A stretch of DNA of 48,354 nt from positions 1-48,354 of the forward strand of contig CAXFOB010000018.1 of NCBI GenBank assembly GCA_964004625.1, written 5' to 3'. A program made the translations under genes and the position numbers. The stretch comes from GCA-002697625 sp002697625. Its GTDB lineage: Bacteria; Bacteroidota; Bacteroidia; Flavobacteriales; BACL11. The notes under the pieces were generated by a model. That model did not search any database. It was not told the DNA's origin and was given only the letters and a program-made list of their open reading frames with translations. Positions 35,305 to 43,834 of this stretch are shown here, piece by piece. How positions within the stretch are numbered: the first letter of the stretch is position 1; every line of letters begins with the position of its first letter.

Positions 35305-35583
35305 ATGGATCAATTTTTGTACATTTCACTAGGGATTATTGTTTATGTTTTAGTTCTTATTGTCTTAAGAAAATTAAATTACTTGAGAAAAGAAAGGTAT
35401 AATACTTGTAATAATTGTTGCCCTTGTGAACTTAAAAAACCTTTAGAAAGAATAAGAAGAAACAAATTAGACTACTTTATTAACTACATTACATTTCAAA
35501 TTTATGATTTTAAACGATACAAATGTACTGATTGTTCAATGGAATGTAGAAGATGGGACAAACCGTTTGGCGGAAAATTCTAA
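35305..35583 (+). CDS. small single-TM cysteine-rich protein, unknown function
   Basis: I do not recognise a named family. The 92-residue protein has an N-terminal TM (about 6-22) followed by a basic segment and two cysteine clusters: CNNCCPC (about 35-41) and CTDCSMEC (about 73-80), followed by RRWDKPFGGKF. Between them lies a KLDYFINYITFQIYDFKRYK helix-like stretch. Eight of its residues outside the TM are Cys, suggesting zinc or iron-sulfur binding on the cytoplasmic side. Its stop overlaps the convergent methyltransferase stop by 4 nt. Confidence 0.65.
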   Translation: MDQFLYISLGIIVYVLVLIVLRKLNYLRKERYNTCNNCCPCELKKPLERIRRNKLDYFINYITFQIYDFKRYKCTDCSMECRRWDKPFGGKF

Positions 35584-36311
35584 ACACAGAATTTATTTAA
35601 AATTATTGCAGATGAAACTGCTACATTTAAAGATTCAGCTTCTCCAATTTTTTGGATTGTAATCTTTTCTTTAATTAAAGAAAGTATCTCTTGTGAAATT
35701 CCGTGAGATTCATTTCCAAAAACAATTAAGGAATTTTCAGCAACCTTTATATTATTTACATCCACCCCATCCATTACTGCAGCGTATATTTTTACCTCAT
35801 TACTTGAATTTCTAATCAAATCTACAATATCCGTATATACAACCTCTACTCTAGATATTGAACCCATTGTAGACTGAATCACCTTAGGATTGTAAACATC
35901 TACAGATTGATTAGAACAATAAATATTTTTCACACCAAACCAATCACAAACTCTGATAATTGTCCCTAAATTTCCAGGGTCTTTTATATCATCTAAAACA
36001 ATATTTACATCTTTCAAGTCAATATTATTTTGCTCTATAGGGATTTTTACAACAGCTAGAACTTCTGACGCAGATTTTAAAGAACTAATTCTCTGTATTT
36101 CTTTCTCGCTCACTACATTTAGTGTACATTCGTACTTTATATTATAAACACTCAACCAATGTTCAGTAGCATAAAGATGTAATAATTCATAATCAGATTG
36201 TAGTATTTCCAATACATTTTTAGTAGATTCCACTACAAAACATTGATGAATGTCTCTTTGTTTCTTCTGTTGTAATGATTTTACAAATTTTATCTGATTT
36301 TTACTTATCAT
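35580..36311 (-). CDS. TrmH/SpoU family RNA 2'-O-methyltransferase
   Basis: A SPOUT methyltransferase that methylates ribose 2'-O in rRNA or tRNA. An N-terminal substrate-binding domain (about 1-95: NQIKFVKSLQQKKQRD, FVVESTKNVLEIL) precedes the knot domain with motif 1 VLDDIKDPGNLGTIIRVCDW (about 104-123), motif 2 LIVFGNESHGIS (about 195-206) and motif 3 AESLNVAVSSAIIL (about 222-235). The length of 243 aa fits. The target site (for example 23S G2251 as for RlmB) cannot be told. It diverges from fbaA and has its own -7 box. Confidence 0.9.
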   Translation of the reverse strand: MISKNQIKFVKSLQQKKQRDIHQCFVVESTKNVLEILQSDYELLHLYATEHWLSVYNIKYECTLNVVSEKEIQRISSLKSASEVLAVVKIPIEQNNIDLKDVNIVLDDIKDPGNLGTIIRVCDWFGVKNIYCSNQSVDVYNPKVIQSTMGSISRVEVVYTDIVDLIRNSSNEVKIYAAVMDGVDVNNIKVAENSLIVFGNESHGISQEILSLIKEKITIQKIGEAESLNVAVSSAIILNKFCV

Positions 36312-36343
36312 TTAAGTTATTTTTATTGCTTTTGAAATTTATT

Positions 36344-36351
36344 CAAATTTA
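36344..36351 (-). promoter_or_regulatory. -7 box (TAAATTTG, minus strand) of the SpoU methyltransferase
   Basis: The minus strand reads TAAATTTG 32 nt before the start codon at 36311, matching TAnnTTTG. It is 24 nt from the opposing fbaA box. Confidence 0.5.
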
Positions 36352-36375
36352 TTGCTAAAATACTAACAATGTTTC

Positions 36376-36383
36376 TAATTTTG
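36376..36383 (+). promoter_or_regulatory. promoter of fbaA (TTG -33, TAATTTTG -7)
   Basis: TAATTTTG matches TAnnTTTG and is preceded, after 21 nt, by TTG at 36352-36354, giving the two-part Bacteroidota promoter. It lies 27 nt upstream of the ATG. Confidence 0.65.
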
Positions 36384-36410
36384 TTGTTCTAAAATAAATT
36401 TAAAAATAAA

Positions 36411-37478
36411 ATGTCAAAATTCAATTTAGGAGTTATTTCAGGCAAAGAATTAGGATTAGTTTTTTCGGATGCCAAAAAAAATAATTACGCATTACCAGCT
36501 GTAAATGTAAGTAATACATCAACTATAAATGCCGTTTTAGAAACTGCAGCAAAAGTAAATTCACCAGTTATTATTCAATTCTCAAATGGAGGATGTCAAT
36601 TTTTTTCTGGGAAAGGCCTTTCTAATGAAGGTCATCAATCATCAATTGCTGGAGGAATATCAGGAGCAATACACGTACACACAATGGCAGAACTTTATGG
36701 AGTTACAGTTATTTTACATACTGATCATTGTGCAAAAAAACTATTACCTTGGATAGATGGATTATTAGAAGCAGGAGAGGAGTTCTATGAGATTCATGGA
36801 AAACCTCTATACAGCTCCCATATGATTGATCTTTCTGAAGAACCAATTGAGGATAATATTACGATTTGTAAAGAATATTTAAAAAGAATGAGTAAAATAG
36901 GTATGACTCTGGAGATTGAATTAGGAATTACTGGAGGAGAAGAAGATGGAGTAGATAATACAGGTGTAGATAGTAGTAAATTATATACTCAACCAGAAGA
37001 AGTTGCATATGCTTATGAAGAATTAATGAAAATTTCTGATCAGTTTACTATTGCGGCAGCATTCGGAAATGTACATGGAGTATACAAACCTGGGAATGTT
37101 CAATTAACTCCTATAATTCTTAAAAATTCTCAAGAGTATATAGAGGAAAAATACAATACAGAAACACAACCGATTAATTTTGTATTCCATGGAGGTTCTG
37201 GTTCTGCCGCAGAAGAAATAAAAGAAGCTATAGGATACGGTGTGATAAAAATGAATATTGATACAGATCTTCAGTGGGGATTCACAACAGGGACTAGAGA
37301 TTATTTTGCAAAATATAACGACTACGTGCAGTCTCAAATAGGAAATCCAGAAGGAGATGATATTCCTAACAAAAAATATTACGATCCTAGAAAATGGATT
37401 AGAGATGGAGAATTAACTTTTATTGAAAGGTTAGAAAGATCATTTAAAGATTTAAATAACATAAACAGAAACAGTTAA
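36411..37478 (+). CDS. fbaA: class II fructose-bisphosphate aldolase
   Basis: A zinc-dependent aldolase of glycolysis and gluconeogenesis that splits fructose-1,6-bisphosphate. Class IIA features: NYALPAVNVSNTSTINAVLE (about 24-43), VIIQFSNGG, the catalytic Asp and zinc His in VILHTDHCAKKLLPWID (about 101-117), LEIELGITGGEEDGVDN (about 170-186), AAFGNVHGVYKPGNVQL (about 213-229), FHGGSGSAAEEIKEA (about 260-274) and KMNIDTDLQW. At 355 aa it is typical. accD begins 2 nt downstream. Confidence 0.96.
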   Translation: MSKFNLGVISGKELGLVFSDAKKNNYALPAVNVSNTSTINAVLETAAKVNSPVIIQFSNGGCQFFSGKGLSNEGHQSSIAGGISGAIHVHTMAELYGVTVILHTDHCAKKLLPWIDGLLEAGEEFYEIHGKPLYSSHMIDLSEEPIEDNITICKEYLKRMSKIGMTLEIELGITGGEEDGVDNTGVDSSKLYTQPEEVAYAYEELMKISDQFTIAAAFGNVHGVYKPGNVQLTPIILKNSQEYIEEKYNTETQPINFVFHGGSGSAAEEIKEAIGYGVIKMNIDTDLQWGFTTGTRDYFAKYNDYVQSQIGNPEGDDIPNKKYYDPRKWIRDGELTFIERLERSFKDLNNINRNS

Positions 37479-37480
37479 AT

Positions 37481-38326
37481 ATGGGTTGGTTTAAAAGAAT
37501 AAAAAAGGGAGTTACTACTACAACAAATCAAAAAAAGGAAATTCCTGAAGGTTTATGGTATAAATGCCCAAAATGTAAAACTATTATCACTTCTGAACAG
37601 CATCATTTACAATACTACGTATGTAACAATTGTAACCATCATCACAGGATAAATGCAAAAGAGTATTTTGAGATTTTATTTGATAAAAATAAATTCACAG
37701 AACTTGATGAAAATATGAGTTCAAAAGATCCTCTGGAATTTGAAGACAGAAAAACATATACCGATAGATTAAAATCTATGCAGACGAAAACAGGGTTAAA
37801 AGATGCAGTAACTACTGCTTATGGTCAAATAGATAAAAAAGATGTAGTAATTGCGTGTTTTAACTTTAATTTCATTGGAGGATCTATGGGGTCAGTTGTT
37901 GGAGAAAAAATTGCTAGAGCAATTGATTATGCTAGAGAAACTAAAACACCTATTATAATTATATCTAAATCTGGGGGAGCCAGAATGATGGAAGCTTCCT
38001 TTTCTTTAATGCAACTTGCAAAGACATCTGCAAAATTAGCTCAACTTGGAGAAGAAGGAGTTCCTTACTTTTCAATATTAACCGATCCAACAACAGGAGG
38101 AATCACCGCATCCTTTGCCATGTTAGGAGATTTAAACATTGGAGAGCCTAATGCTTTAATTGGTTTTGCAGGACCTAGAGTTGTCAAGGAAACTATTGGT
38201 AAGGATTTACCAAAAGGATTCCAAACAGCTGAATTTGTTCAGGAACATGGTTTTTTAGACATGATTGTAGATCGTAAAAATATGAAAGAAAAACTATCTC
38301 AACTAATCAGAATTTACGATTCATAA
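37481..38326 (+). CDS. accD: acetyl-CoA carboxylase carboxyltransferase subunit beta
   Basis: AccD forms the carboxyltransferase with AccA and makes malonyl-CoA for fatty-acid synthesis. A C4 zinc ribbon at the N-terminus (CPKCKTII and CNNCNHHHRI, about 29-58) is followed by the crotonase-like domain with FNFIGGSMGSVVGEKIARAI (about 128-147), SKSGGARMMEASFSLMQL (about 161-178), DPTTGGITASFAMLGDL (about 203-219) and FAGPRVVKETIGKDLP (about 228-243). The length of 281 aa is normal. It is co-transcribed with fbaA. Confidence 0.97.
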   Translation: MGWFKRIKKGVTTTTNQKKEIPEGLWYKCPKCKTIITSEQHHLQYYVCNNCNHHHRINAKEYFEILFDKNKFTELDENMSSKDPLEFEDRKTYTDRLKSMQTKTGLKDAVTTAYGQIDKKDVVIACFNFNFIGGSMGSVVGEKIARAIDYARETKTPIIIISKSGGARMMEASFSLMQLAKTSAKLAQLGEEGVPYFSILTDPTTGGITASFAMLGDLNIGEPNALIGFAGPRVVKETIGKDLPKGFQTAEFVQEHGFLDMIVDRKNMKEKLSQLIRIYDS

Positions 38327-38365
38327 TATTATTAAAATAATTTGCGGTTATTTAAAAACAATTAT

Positions 38366-38373
38366 TAAATTTG
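38366..38373 (+). promoter_or_regulatory. promoter of rpsO (TTTG -33, TAAATTTG -7)
   Basis: TTTG at 38341-38344 and TAAATTTG at 38366-38373 are 21 nt apart, the best complete match to the Bacteroidota promoter in the window. The ATG is 27 nt downstream. Confidence 0.75.
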
Positions 38374-38400
38374 CAAACCGAAAATTAAAGGAAAAACAAA

Positions 38401-38670
38401 ATGAGTTTAGATACACAAAAAAAAGAAAAGTTATTCGCTAAATATGGTTCTGGAAAAGAAGATTCTGGGTCTGTTTACAGTCAAGTAGCTTTATTTACTG
38501 AAAGAATTAAACACTTAACTGACCACCTAAAAAATAACAGAAAAGACTTTGGAACACAAAGGTCATTACAGTTAATGGTGGGTAAAAGAAGGAAATTACT
38601 AGATTACTTAAAAAGAAAGGATGTATTATCATACAGAAAACTAGTAAAAGACTTAAAATTAAGAAGATAA
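38401..38670 (+). CDS. rpsO: 30S ribosomal protein S15
   Basis: S15 binds 16S rRNA and nucleates the platform of the 30S subunit. The 89-residue sequence shows the family pattern: GSGKEDSGSVYSQVALFTERI (about 16-36), HLTDHLKNNRKDFGTQRSL (about 38-56) and MVGKRRKLLDYLKRKD (about 59-74). It is followed by a terminator and then pnp, the conserved rpsO-pnp order. Confidence 0.98.
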   Translation: MSLDTQKKEKLFAKYGSGKEDSGSVYSQVALFTERIKHLTDHLKNNRKDFGTQRSLQLMVGKRRKLLDYLKRKDVLSYRKLVKDLKLRR

Positions 38671-38693
38671 TTGATATACATAAATGACATTAT

Positions 38694-38726
38694 AAAAAGG
38701 CAATTTTGGTAATTGCCTTTTTTATT
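38694..38726 (+). terminator. terminator/attenuator between rpsO and pnp
   Basis: AAAGGCAAT pairs with ATTGCCTTT across a short TTTGGTA loop and is followed by a T run. It lies in the only gap between rpsO and pnp. No TAnnTTTG box is seen before pnp, so pnp may depend on read-through. Confidence 0.8.
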
Positions 38727-38760
38727 TTATAAACATGAGGAAAAAAGAAAACAATAAAAA

Positions 38761-40890
38761 ATGATTAAAGAAATTACAAAAAAAATCACCTTAAATGATG
38801 GTAGAGAAATTACTGTTACTACAGGTAAATTAGCTAAACAAGCACATGGTTCGGTAGAAATAAGAATGGGAAAAACCCATATGTTAGCAACTGTTGTATC
38901 TAGCAAAGAAGCTAGAGATGGAGTTGATTTTTTACCACTAACCGTAGATTACAGAGAAAAATTTGCTGCAGACGGAAGATTCCCAGGAGGATTCTTAAAA
39001 AGAGAAGCAAGACCAACAGATCAAGAAATATTGGTAATGAGATTAGTAGACAGAATTTTAAGACCAATGTTCCCTGGAGATTACCATGCAGAAGTACAAA
39101 TAATGATATCCTTAAATTCTCACGACCCTGAAGTTTGTCCTGATAGTTTAGCTGCACTTGCAGCTTCAACGGCTATTGCAATTTCAAACATTCCGTTTAA
39201 CGGACCTATATCTGAAGTTAGAGTTATCAGATTAAATGGAGAGTTTATCGTAAACCCTTCTCCAGAACAAATGGAAGAAGCTGATATAGATTTAATGGTT
39301 GGAGCATCTGCCGATAGTGTTGCAATGGTAGAAGGAGAAATGAATGAGGTTTCGGAAGCGGAAATGATTGAAGCTATAAAAGTAGCACACGAAGCTATTA
39401 AAATTCAGTGTGCAATGCAAGTTGAATTAGCATCAGAAATTTCTTCTTCAACTCCTAAAAGAGAATATTGTCATGAAACACATGACGAAGAATTAAAAGA
39501 GAGAATTAAAAAAGAAACTTACAACAAGGTATATGCTGTTGCAGCAGAAGGAAATGTCAAAGACGAAAGGTCAACTAAGTTTAAAGCCGTAAAAGAAGAA
39601 TGGATTAACTCTCTAACAGAAGAGGAAATAGAACATTATGATTCAAATCTAATTGAGGTATATTATCATGATGTAGAAAAAGAAGCGGTAAGAAACTTAG
39701 TATTAAATGAAGGGAAAAGATTAGATGGAAGAAAAACTACTGAAATCAGGCCAATTTGGTGTGAAGTAGATTACTTATCATCTCCTCACGGATCAGCTGT
39801 ATTTACTAGGGGGGAAACACAATCTTTAACTACCGCTACTTTAGGTACATTACAAGATGTAAACAGATTAGACGGTGTTACATTCCAAGGACATGAAAAA
39901 TTCTATTTACATTATAACTTCCCCCCTTTTTCAACTGGAGAAGCTCGTATGTTAAGAGGTACTTCAAGAAGAGAAATTGGACATGGTAATTTAGCTCAAA
40001 GAGCTTTAAAGAAAATGATTCCATCAGACAATCCTTACACAGTAAGAATTGTATCTGACATTTTAGAATCAAATGGTTCTTCATCAATGGCAACAGTTTG
40101 CGCGGGAACACTAGCGCTTATGGATGCTGGTGTAAAAATAGACAAACCAGTTTCTGGTATTGCAATGGGATTAATTTCTGACGAAAAAGACCCAAATAAT
40201 TATGCTGTATTATCTGATATTTTAGGAGATGAAGATCATTTAGGAGATATGGACTTTAAAGTTACAGGTACTTCAGACGGAATTACTGCCTGTCAGATGG
40301 ATATTAAAGTTCAAGGACTTTCTTACGATATATTAGAACAAGCTCTTAATCAAGCAAGAGATGGTAGATTACACATCTTAAAAAAGATTACAGATGTAAT
40401 GGATTCTCCTAGAACTGAATTAAAACCTCAAACTCCAAAAATTATCATCTTGGAAGTACCAAAATCTACTATTGGTGGAATTATTGGCCCTGGTGGGAAA
40501 GTCATACAAGAATTACAAGCAAAAACAGAAACTACTATTTCTATTGAGGAAATTGATGAAAAAGGTAGGGTAGAAATTTTAGGAACAAATCAAGAAGGTA
40601 TTGACGCTGCTGTTTCTAAGATTAAATCTATTGCATTTGTACCTGAGGAAGGAAAAACCTATAAAGGAAAAGTAAAATCAATAATGCCATATGGAGCGTT
40701 TGTTGGTATTGCTCCAAATGCAGATGGATTACTTCATGTTTCTGAAATTTCTTGGGAAAGAGTAGAAAACGTGGAAGATGTTTTAAAAGAGGGACAAGAA
40801 ATTGAGGTGAAATTAATATCAATTGACCCTAAGTCCGGAAAGTTAAAACTATCTAGAAAAACACTTCTACCAAAACCAGAAAAAAAATAA
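38761..40890 (+). CDS. pnp: polynucleotide phosphorylase
   Basis: PNPase degrades RNA 3' to 5' with phosphate and can act in reverse. Two RNase PH domains: the first (about 10-145) includes DYREKFAADGRFPGGFLKRE, and the second (about 315-545) includes GETQSLTTATLGT, FPPFSTGEARMLRGTSRREI and the active-site Asp region DILGDEDHLGDMDFKVTGT. The KH domain has IGGIIGPGGKVIQELQ (about 572-587) and the S1 domain has YKGKVKSIMPYGAFVGI (about 635-651). At 709 aa it is full length. A short upstream ORF of nine codons overlaps its ATG. Confidence 0.98.
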   Translation: MIKEITKKITLNDGREITVTTGKLAKQAHGSVEIRMGKTHMLATVVSSKEARDGVDFLPLTVDYREKFAADGRFPGGFLKREARPTDQEILVMRLVDRILRPMFPGDYHAEVQIMISLNSHDPEVCPDSLAALAASTAIAISNIPFNGPISEVRVIRLNGEFIVNPSPEQMEEADIDLMVGASADSVAMVEGEMNEVSEAEMIEAIKVAHEAIKIQCAMQVELASEISSSTPKREYCHETHDEELKERIKKETYNKVYAVAAEGNVKDERSTKFKAVKEEWINSLTEEEIEHYDSNLIEVYYHDVEKEAVRNLVLNEGKRLDGRKTTEIRPIWCEVDYLSSPHGSAVFTRGETQSLTTATLGTLQDVNRLDGVTFQGHEKFYLHYNFPPFSTGEARMLRGTSRREIGHGNLAQRALKKMIPSDNPYTVRIVSDILESNGSSSMATVCAGTLALMDAGVKIDKPVSGIAMGLISDEKDPNNYAVLSDILGDEDHLGDMDFKVTGTSDGITACQMDIKVQGLSYDILEQALNQARDGRLHILKKITDVMDSPRTELKPQTPKIIILEVPKSTIGGIIGPGGKVIQELQAKTETTISIEEIDEKGRVEILGTNQEGIDAAVSKIKSIAFVPEEGKTYKGKVKSIMPYGAFVGIAPNADGLLHVSEISWERVENVEDVLKEGQEIEVKLISIDPKSGKLKLSRKTLLPKPEKK

Positions 40891-40898
40891 ATTAAAAT

Positions 40899-40906
40899 TA
40901 ATTTTG
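40899..40906 (+). promoter_or_regulatory. -7 box (TAATTTTG) of rpoD
   Basis: TAATTTTG matches TAnnTTTG and lies 67 nt before the rpoD start, leaving a leader of about 60 nt. The leader contains GTCGGAGG at 40944-40951, one of few purine-rich SD-like runs seen, about 20 nt before the ATG. Confidence 0.5.
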
Positions 40907-40973
40907 ATTTGTTGTAACCTTTCCATTATATGTATCGTATAAGTCGGAGGTCAAACGAATAAATATAAATTAG

Positions 40974-41837
40974 ATGAGACAACTAAAAATTACAAAACAA
41001 GTTACAAATAGGGAAACTCCTTCATTAGACAAATACCTACAAGAAATTGCTAAAGTCGATTTAATTACTCCTGAAGAGGAAGTAGAATTAGCACAAAGAA
41101 TTAAAACTGGAGATAAAGTAGCGTTAGAAAAACTTACACAAGCTAACTTGCGTTTTGTTGTTTCTGTTTCAAAACAATACCAAAATCAAGGATTATCATT
41201 ACCTGATTTAATTAATGAAGGAAACTTAGGACTTATTAAAGCAGCACAAAGATTTGATGAAACAAGAGGGTTTAAATTCATTTCTTATGCGGTATGGTGG
41301 ATTCGTCAGTCTATTTTACAAGCATTAGCAGAACAATCTAGAATTGTAAGATTACCTTTAAATAAAATTGGATCTATCAATAAGATTAATAAGGCATACG
41401 CTAAATTAGAACAGGAGTTTGAAAGACCTCCAACTGCAGAAGAAATTTCAGAATTAACAGAACTTTCTCTGACTGAAGTACAAGAATCTCTTAAAAATAC
41501 TGGAAGACACGTATCTATGGACAATCCTTTAGTTGAAGGAGAAGACAGTACAATGTATGATGTATTAAAATCTGACGAGAGCCCTAGTCCTGACCAGGAG
41601 TTAATGTTAGAATCTTTAAGAAAAGAGATCAGAAGAGCATTGGACACACTTACACCAAGAGAAGCGGATGTACTTTCTTCTTATTTCGGATTGAGTGGAG
41701 GACACGCAATGACTTTAGAAGAAATTGGTGAGAAATTTGACCTTACAAGAGAAAGAGTCAGACAAATAAAGGAGAAAGCTGTTAGAAGATTAAAACATAC
41801 TTCTAGAAGTAAAATACTAAAAACTTATTTAGGATAA
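40974..41837 (+). CDS. rpoD: primary RNA polymerase sigma factor RpoD
   Basis: The housekeeping sigma factor, which in this phylum reads the TAnnTTTG/TTTG promoters seen throughout this window. It is short (287 aa) and lacks the acidic region 1.1 and the non-conserved insert of proteobacterial RpoD. Region 1.2 is TPSLDKYLQEIAKVDLITPE (about 16-35). Region 2 spans NLRFVVSVSKQY to FKFISYAVWWIRQSILQAL (about 59-118). Region 3 is PLNKIGSINKINKAYAKLE, and region 4 is TLTPREADVLSSYFGL with the HTH TLEEIGEKFDLTRERVRQIK (about 246-265). The size and sequence are typical of Bacteroidota. Confidence 0.96.
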   Translation: MRQLKITKQVTNRETPSLDKYLQEIAKVDLITPEEEVELAQRIKTGDKVALEKLTQANLRFVVSVSKQYQNQGLSLPDLINEGNLGLIKAAQRFDETRGFKFISYAVWWIRQSILQALAEQSRIVRLPLNKIGSINKINKAYAKLEQEFERPPTAEEISELTELSLTEVQESLKNTGRHVSMDNPLVEGEDSTMYDVLKSDESPSPDQELMLESLRKEIRRALDTLTPREADVLSSYFGLSGGHAMTLEEIGEKFDLTRERVRQIKEKAVRRLKHTSRSKILKTYLG

Positions 41838-41843
41838 AATTTA

Positions 41844-41871
41844 AAAGAGGAGTATCACTCCTCTTTTTTTT
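41844..41871 (+). terminator. terminator of rpoD
   Basis: AAGAGGAGT (41845-41853) pairs perfectly with ACTCCTCTT (41857-41865) across a 3 nt loop and is followed by a run of T. Confidence 0.9.
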
Positions 41872-41876
41872 ATTCT

Positions 41877-41884
41877 TAAATTTG
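41877..41884 (+). promoter_or_regulatory. -7 box (TAAATTTG) of rpe
   Basis: A perfect TAnnTTTG immediately after the rpoD terminator and 16 nt before the rpe ATG. Confidence 0.6.
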
Positions 41885-41900
41885 CTGAAAATTATTTTAA

Positions 41901-42551
41901 ATGAGTGTAATTATTGCCCCTTCAATACTAGCAGCTGATTTCGGAAATCTACAAAGAGATTGCAAATTAGTAAACAACAGTAAAGCAGACTGGTTTCATT
42001 TGGATATCATGGATGGAGTTTTTGTTCCTAATATTTCTTATGGAATTCCAGTAATAAGTGCTATAAAGAAAACAGCAACTAAAACCCTAGATGTTCATTT
42101 AATGATTGTAGATCCAGATAGATATATTGAAACATTTAAAAATGTAGGAGCAGATATTCTTACTGTACATTATGAAGCTTGCACACATTTACATAGAACA
42201 ATTCAAAGTATTAAAGCAAATGGAATGAAAGCAGGTGTCGCTTTAAACCCTCATACTTCTGTTAGCTTACTATCAGATTTACTACTAGATTTAGATTTGG
42301 TACTTATAATGTCGGTAAACCCAGGATTTGGAGGACAATCTTTTATAGAAAATACCTATCAAAAAATAAAAGATCTAAAAAAAATGAGAGAAGAAAGTGG
42401 AGCAGATTTTATTATTGAAATAGATGGAGGTGTGAACAGTACCAATGCACCTAAACTTATAGAATCTGGAGCTGATGCTTTAGTAGCGGGAAGTTTTGTA
42501 TTTAAATCAGAAAATCCTACAAAAACGATAGAAGATTTAAAAAATTGTTAG
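41901..42551 (+). CDS. rpe: ribulose-phosphate 3-epimerase
   Basis: Interconverts ribulose-5-phosphate and xylulose-5-phosphate in the pentose phosphate pathway. A TIM barrel: IIAPSILAADFGNL (about 4-17), WFHLDIMDGVFVPNISYG (about 31-48) with metal and catalytic residues, DVHLMIVDPDRY (about 63-74), VLIMSVNPGFGGQSF (about 133-147) and IIEIDGGVNSTNA (about 171-183). The length of 216 aa is typical. It is convergent with the next gene; the stops overlap. Confidence 0.97.
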   Translation: MSVIIAPSILAADFGNLQRDCKLVNNSKADWFHLDIMDGVFVPNISYGIPVISAIKKTATKTLDVHLMIVDPDRYIETFKNVGADILTVHYEACTHLHRTIQSIKANGMKAGVALNPHTSVSLLSDLLLDLDLVLIMSVNPGFGGQSFIENTYQKIKDLKKMREESGADFIIEIDGGVNSTNAPKLIESGADALVAGSFVFKSENPTKTIEDLKNC

Positions 42552-43747
42552 TTTCCATTTAAATAATCTCTTAGATATTCAAAATTCGAAGTTAGATTAC
42601 CTTCCTCACAAATTGTAGCTCTCTTTAATACATGATCCTTGTCCTCTCCTATCAGATTTAGTAATATCTTATCAATAAACTCATATCCAAAGTCTTCAGA
42701 TGCATCTTTTGGTAATTCGCATGGTAAATTATCTATAGCCATTACTGCAATTACTCCATCTTTTCTAAAATCATCTTCTTTTTCAATTTCCGGATTATAT
42801 CCATAGATAGGGTCTGAAATAGTAGAAGATCGAATAGTTGAAGCAACAGGACCATCAATATCGCATGAAATATCAGCAATAACTTTTATTTTAAAATTAT
42901 CTGATTTTGCATCTTCTCTTGTAAACAAATATGGAGAGTCTAATCCATAAAAATGACCTGCTATAAATATATCAGTACAACTAGCATATTTCATAAATGA
43001 TGATTTGTATTTTTCAGGATGTGTATAAAAATCATATTTTTCAGACTTTGAACCATCAATTCTTTCATTATAATCTAAAGTCTCTAATCTACAAAAAACT
43101 GCTTCATTAAAAGAATTCGAAAGATATTCTGCCTTTGAAACTTCTTTAATTTCGGCAGATTTTAAAATCTCTAAAGATCCATCTGCAACTCTTCCTTTTC
43201 CAGTAAGTAAAATCTTTTCTTTATCTAGTTTTATTTTTTGTAACTCAGATTCAACCTCTTTCCTTCCATCACATTTATGAGCCGCTTTTATTTTATATTT
43301 ATCAGATTTTAATCCATAGGTTAATAAAGCATTGTATGAGCCTACAATCCCTGCATACCTTCCAAAACCTAATAATCTTTTGTTATTTCTATCTTTTAAT
43401 ACTTCATAATCAATCATCCTTATGTTTTTTTCAATCATTTTTTGTAAAAGTGACCTATTATATGATTGCTGTTTTATGGTATGAGAAAAATAAAAATATG
43501 TTTTATCCTGTATGAAAGAGGATTTTGAAACTTCCTTTATTCCAATTAACACATCACAATCAGACAGATTTTCTACTACTTTAATTCCTTTTTCCATATA
43601 TTCCTTATCAGAGAAACAACGGACATTACTAGTTTGAACTACTAAATCAAGAGAAGTGTTGTTCAAAATCCACTTACACTGCGTTGGAGTAAGAGCTACT
43701 CTTTTATCTGGCGGATTTTTTTCTTCTCTAAGTATCCCTATTTTCAT
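42548..43747 (-). CDS. AlaDH/PNT-family NAD(P)-dependent dehydrogenase, saccharopine dehydrogenase-like
   Basis: Resembles the lysine-forming saccharopine dehydrogenase (Lys1 type) and alanine dehydrogenase families. The N-terminal domain opens GILREEKNPPDKRVALTP (about 4-21), with the conserved Arg-Val-Ala-Leu and a Lys pair near 70-75 (LIGIKEV). A Rossmann region (KILLTGKGRVADGSLEIL, about 178-195) follows, and the C-terminal part contains YGLDSPYLFTREDA and VIADISCDIDGPVASTIR (about 288-305), typical of this group. At 399 aa it is full length. The real substrate is uncertain. It diverges from the tmRNA gene. Confidence 0.78.
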   Translation of the reverse strand: MKIGILREEKNPPDKRVALTPTQCKWILNNTSLDLVVQTSNVRCFSDKEYMEKGIKVVENLSDCDVLIGIKEVSKSSFIQDKTYFYFSHTIKQQSYNRSLLQKMIEKNIRMIDYEVLKDRNNKRLLGFGRYAGIVGSYNALLTYGLKSDKYKIKAAHKCDGRKEVESELQKIKLDKEKILLTGKGRVADGSLEILKSAEIKEVSKAEYLSNSFNEAVFCRLETLDYNERIDGSKSEKYDFYTHPEKYKSSFMKYASCTDIFIAGHFYGLDSPYLFTREDAKSDNFKIKVIADISCDIDGPVASTIRSSTISDPIYGYNPEIEKEDDFRKDGVIAVMAIDNLPCELPKDASEDFGYEFIDKILLNLIGEDKDHVLKRATICEEGNLTSNFEYLRDYLNGN

Positions 43748-43764
43748 CTATTTATAAATTTTTA

Positions 43765-43772
43765 CAAAAATA
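43765..43772 (-). promoter_or_regulatory. -7 box (TATTTTTG, minus strand) of the dehydrogenase gene
   Basis: The minus strand reads TATTTTTG 17 nt before the ATG at 43747. Confidence 0.5.
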
Positions 43773-43804
43773 ATTAATAGAATGAAACAGACTAAATTAT
43801 TTCG

Positions 43805-43812
43805 TAATTTTG
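43805..43812 (+). promoter_or_regulatory. -7 box (TAATTTTG) of the tmRNA gene
   Basis: TAATTTTG matches TAnnTTTG and ends 22 nt before the mature tmRNA 5' end, leaving a short precursor leader. Confidence 0.55.
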
Positions 43813-43834
43813 CCAAATAGATCTTTTACATATT

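Noticed and set aside
38912..40822. Leucine-rich minus-strand ORFs within pnp
   Set aside because: All are frames opposite conserved PNPase domains, giving Leu-rich nonsense typical of antisense AT-rich genes.
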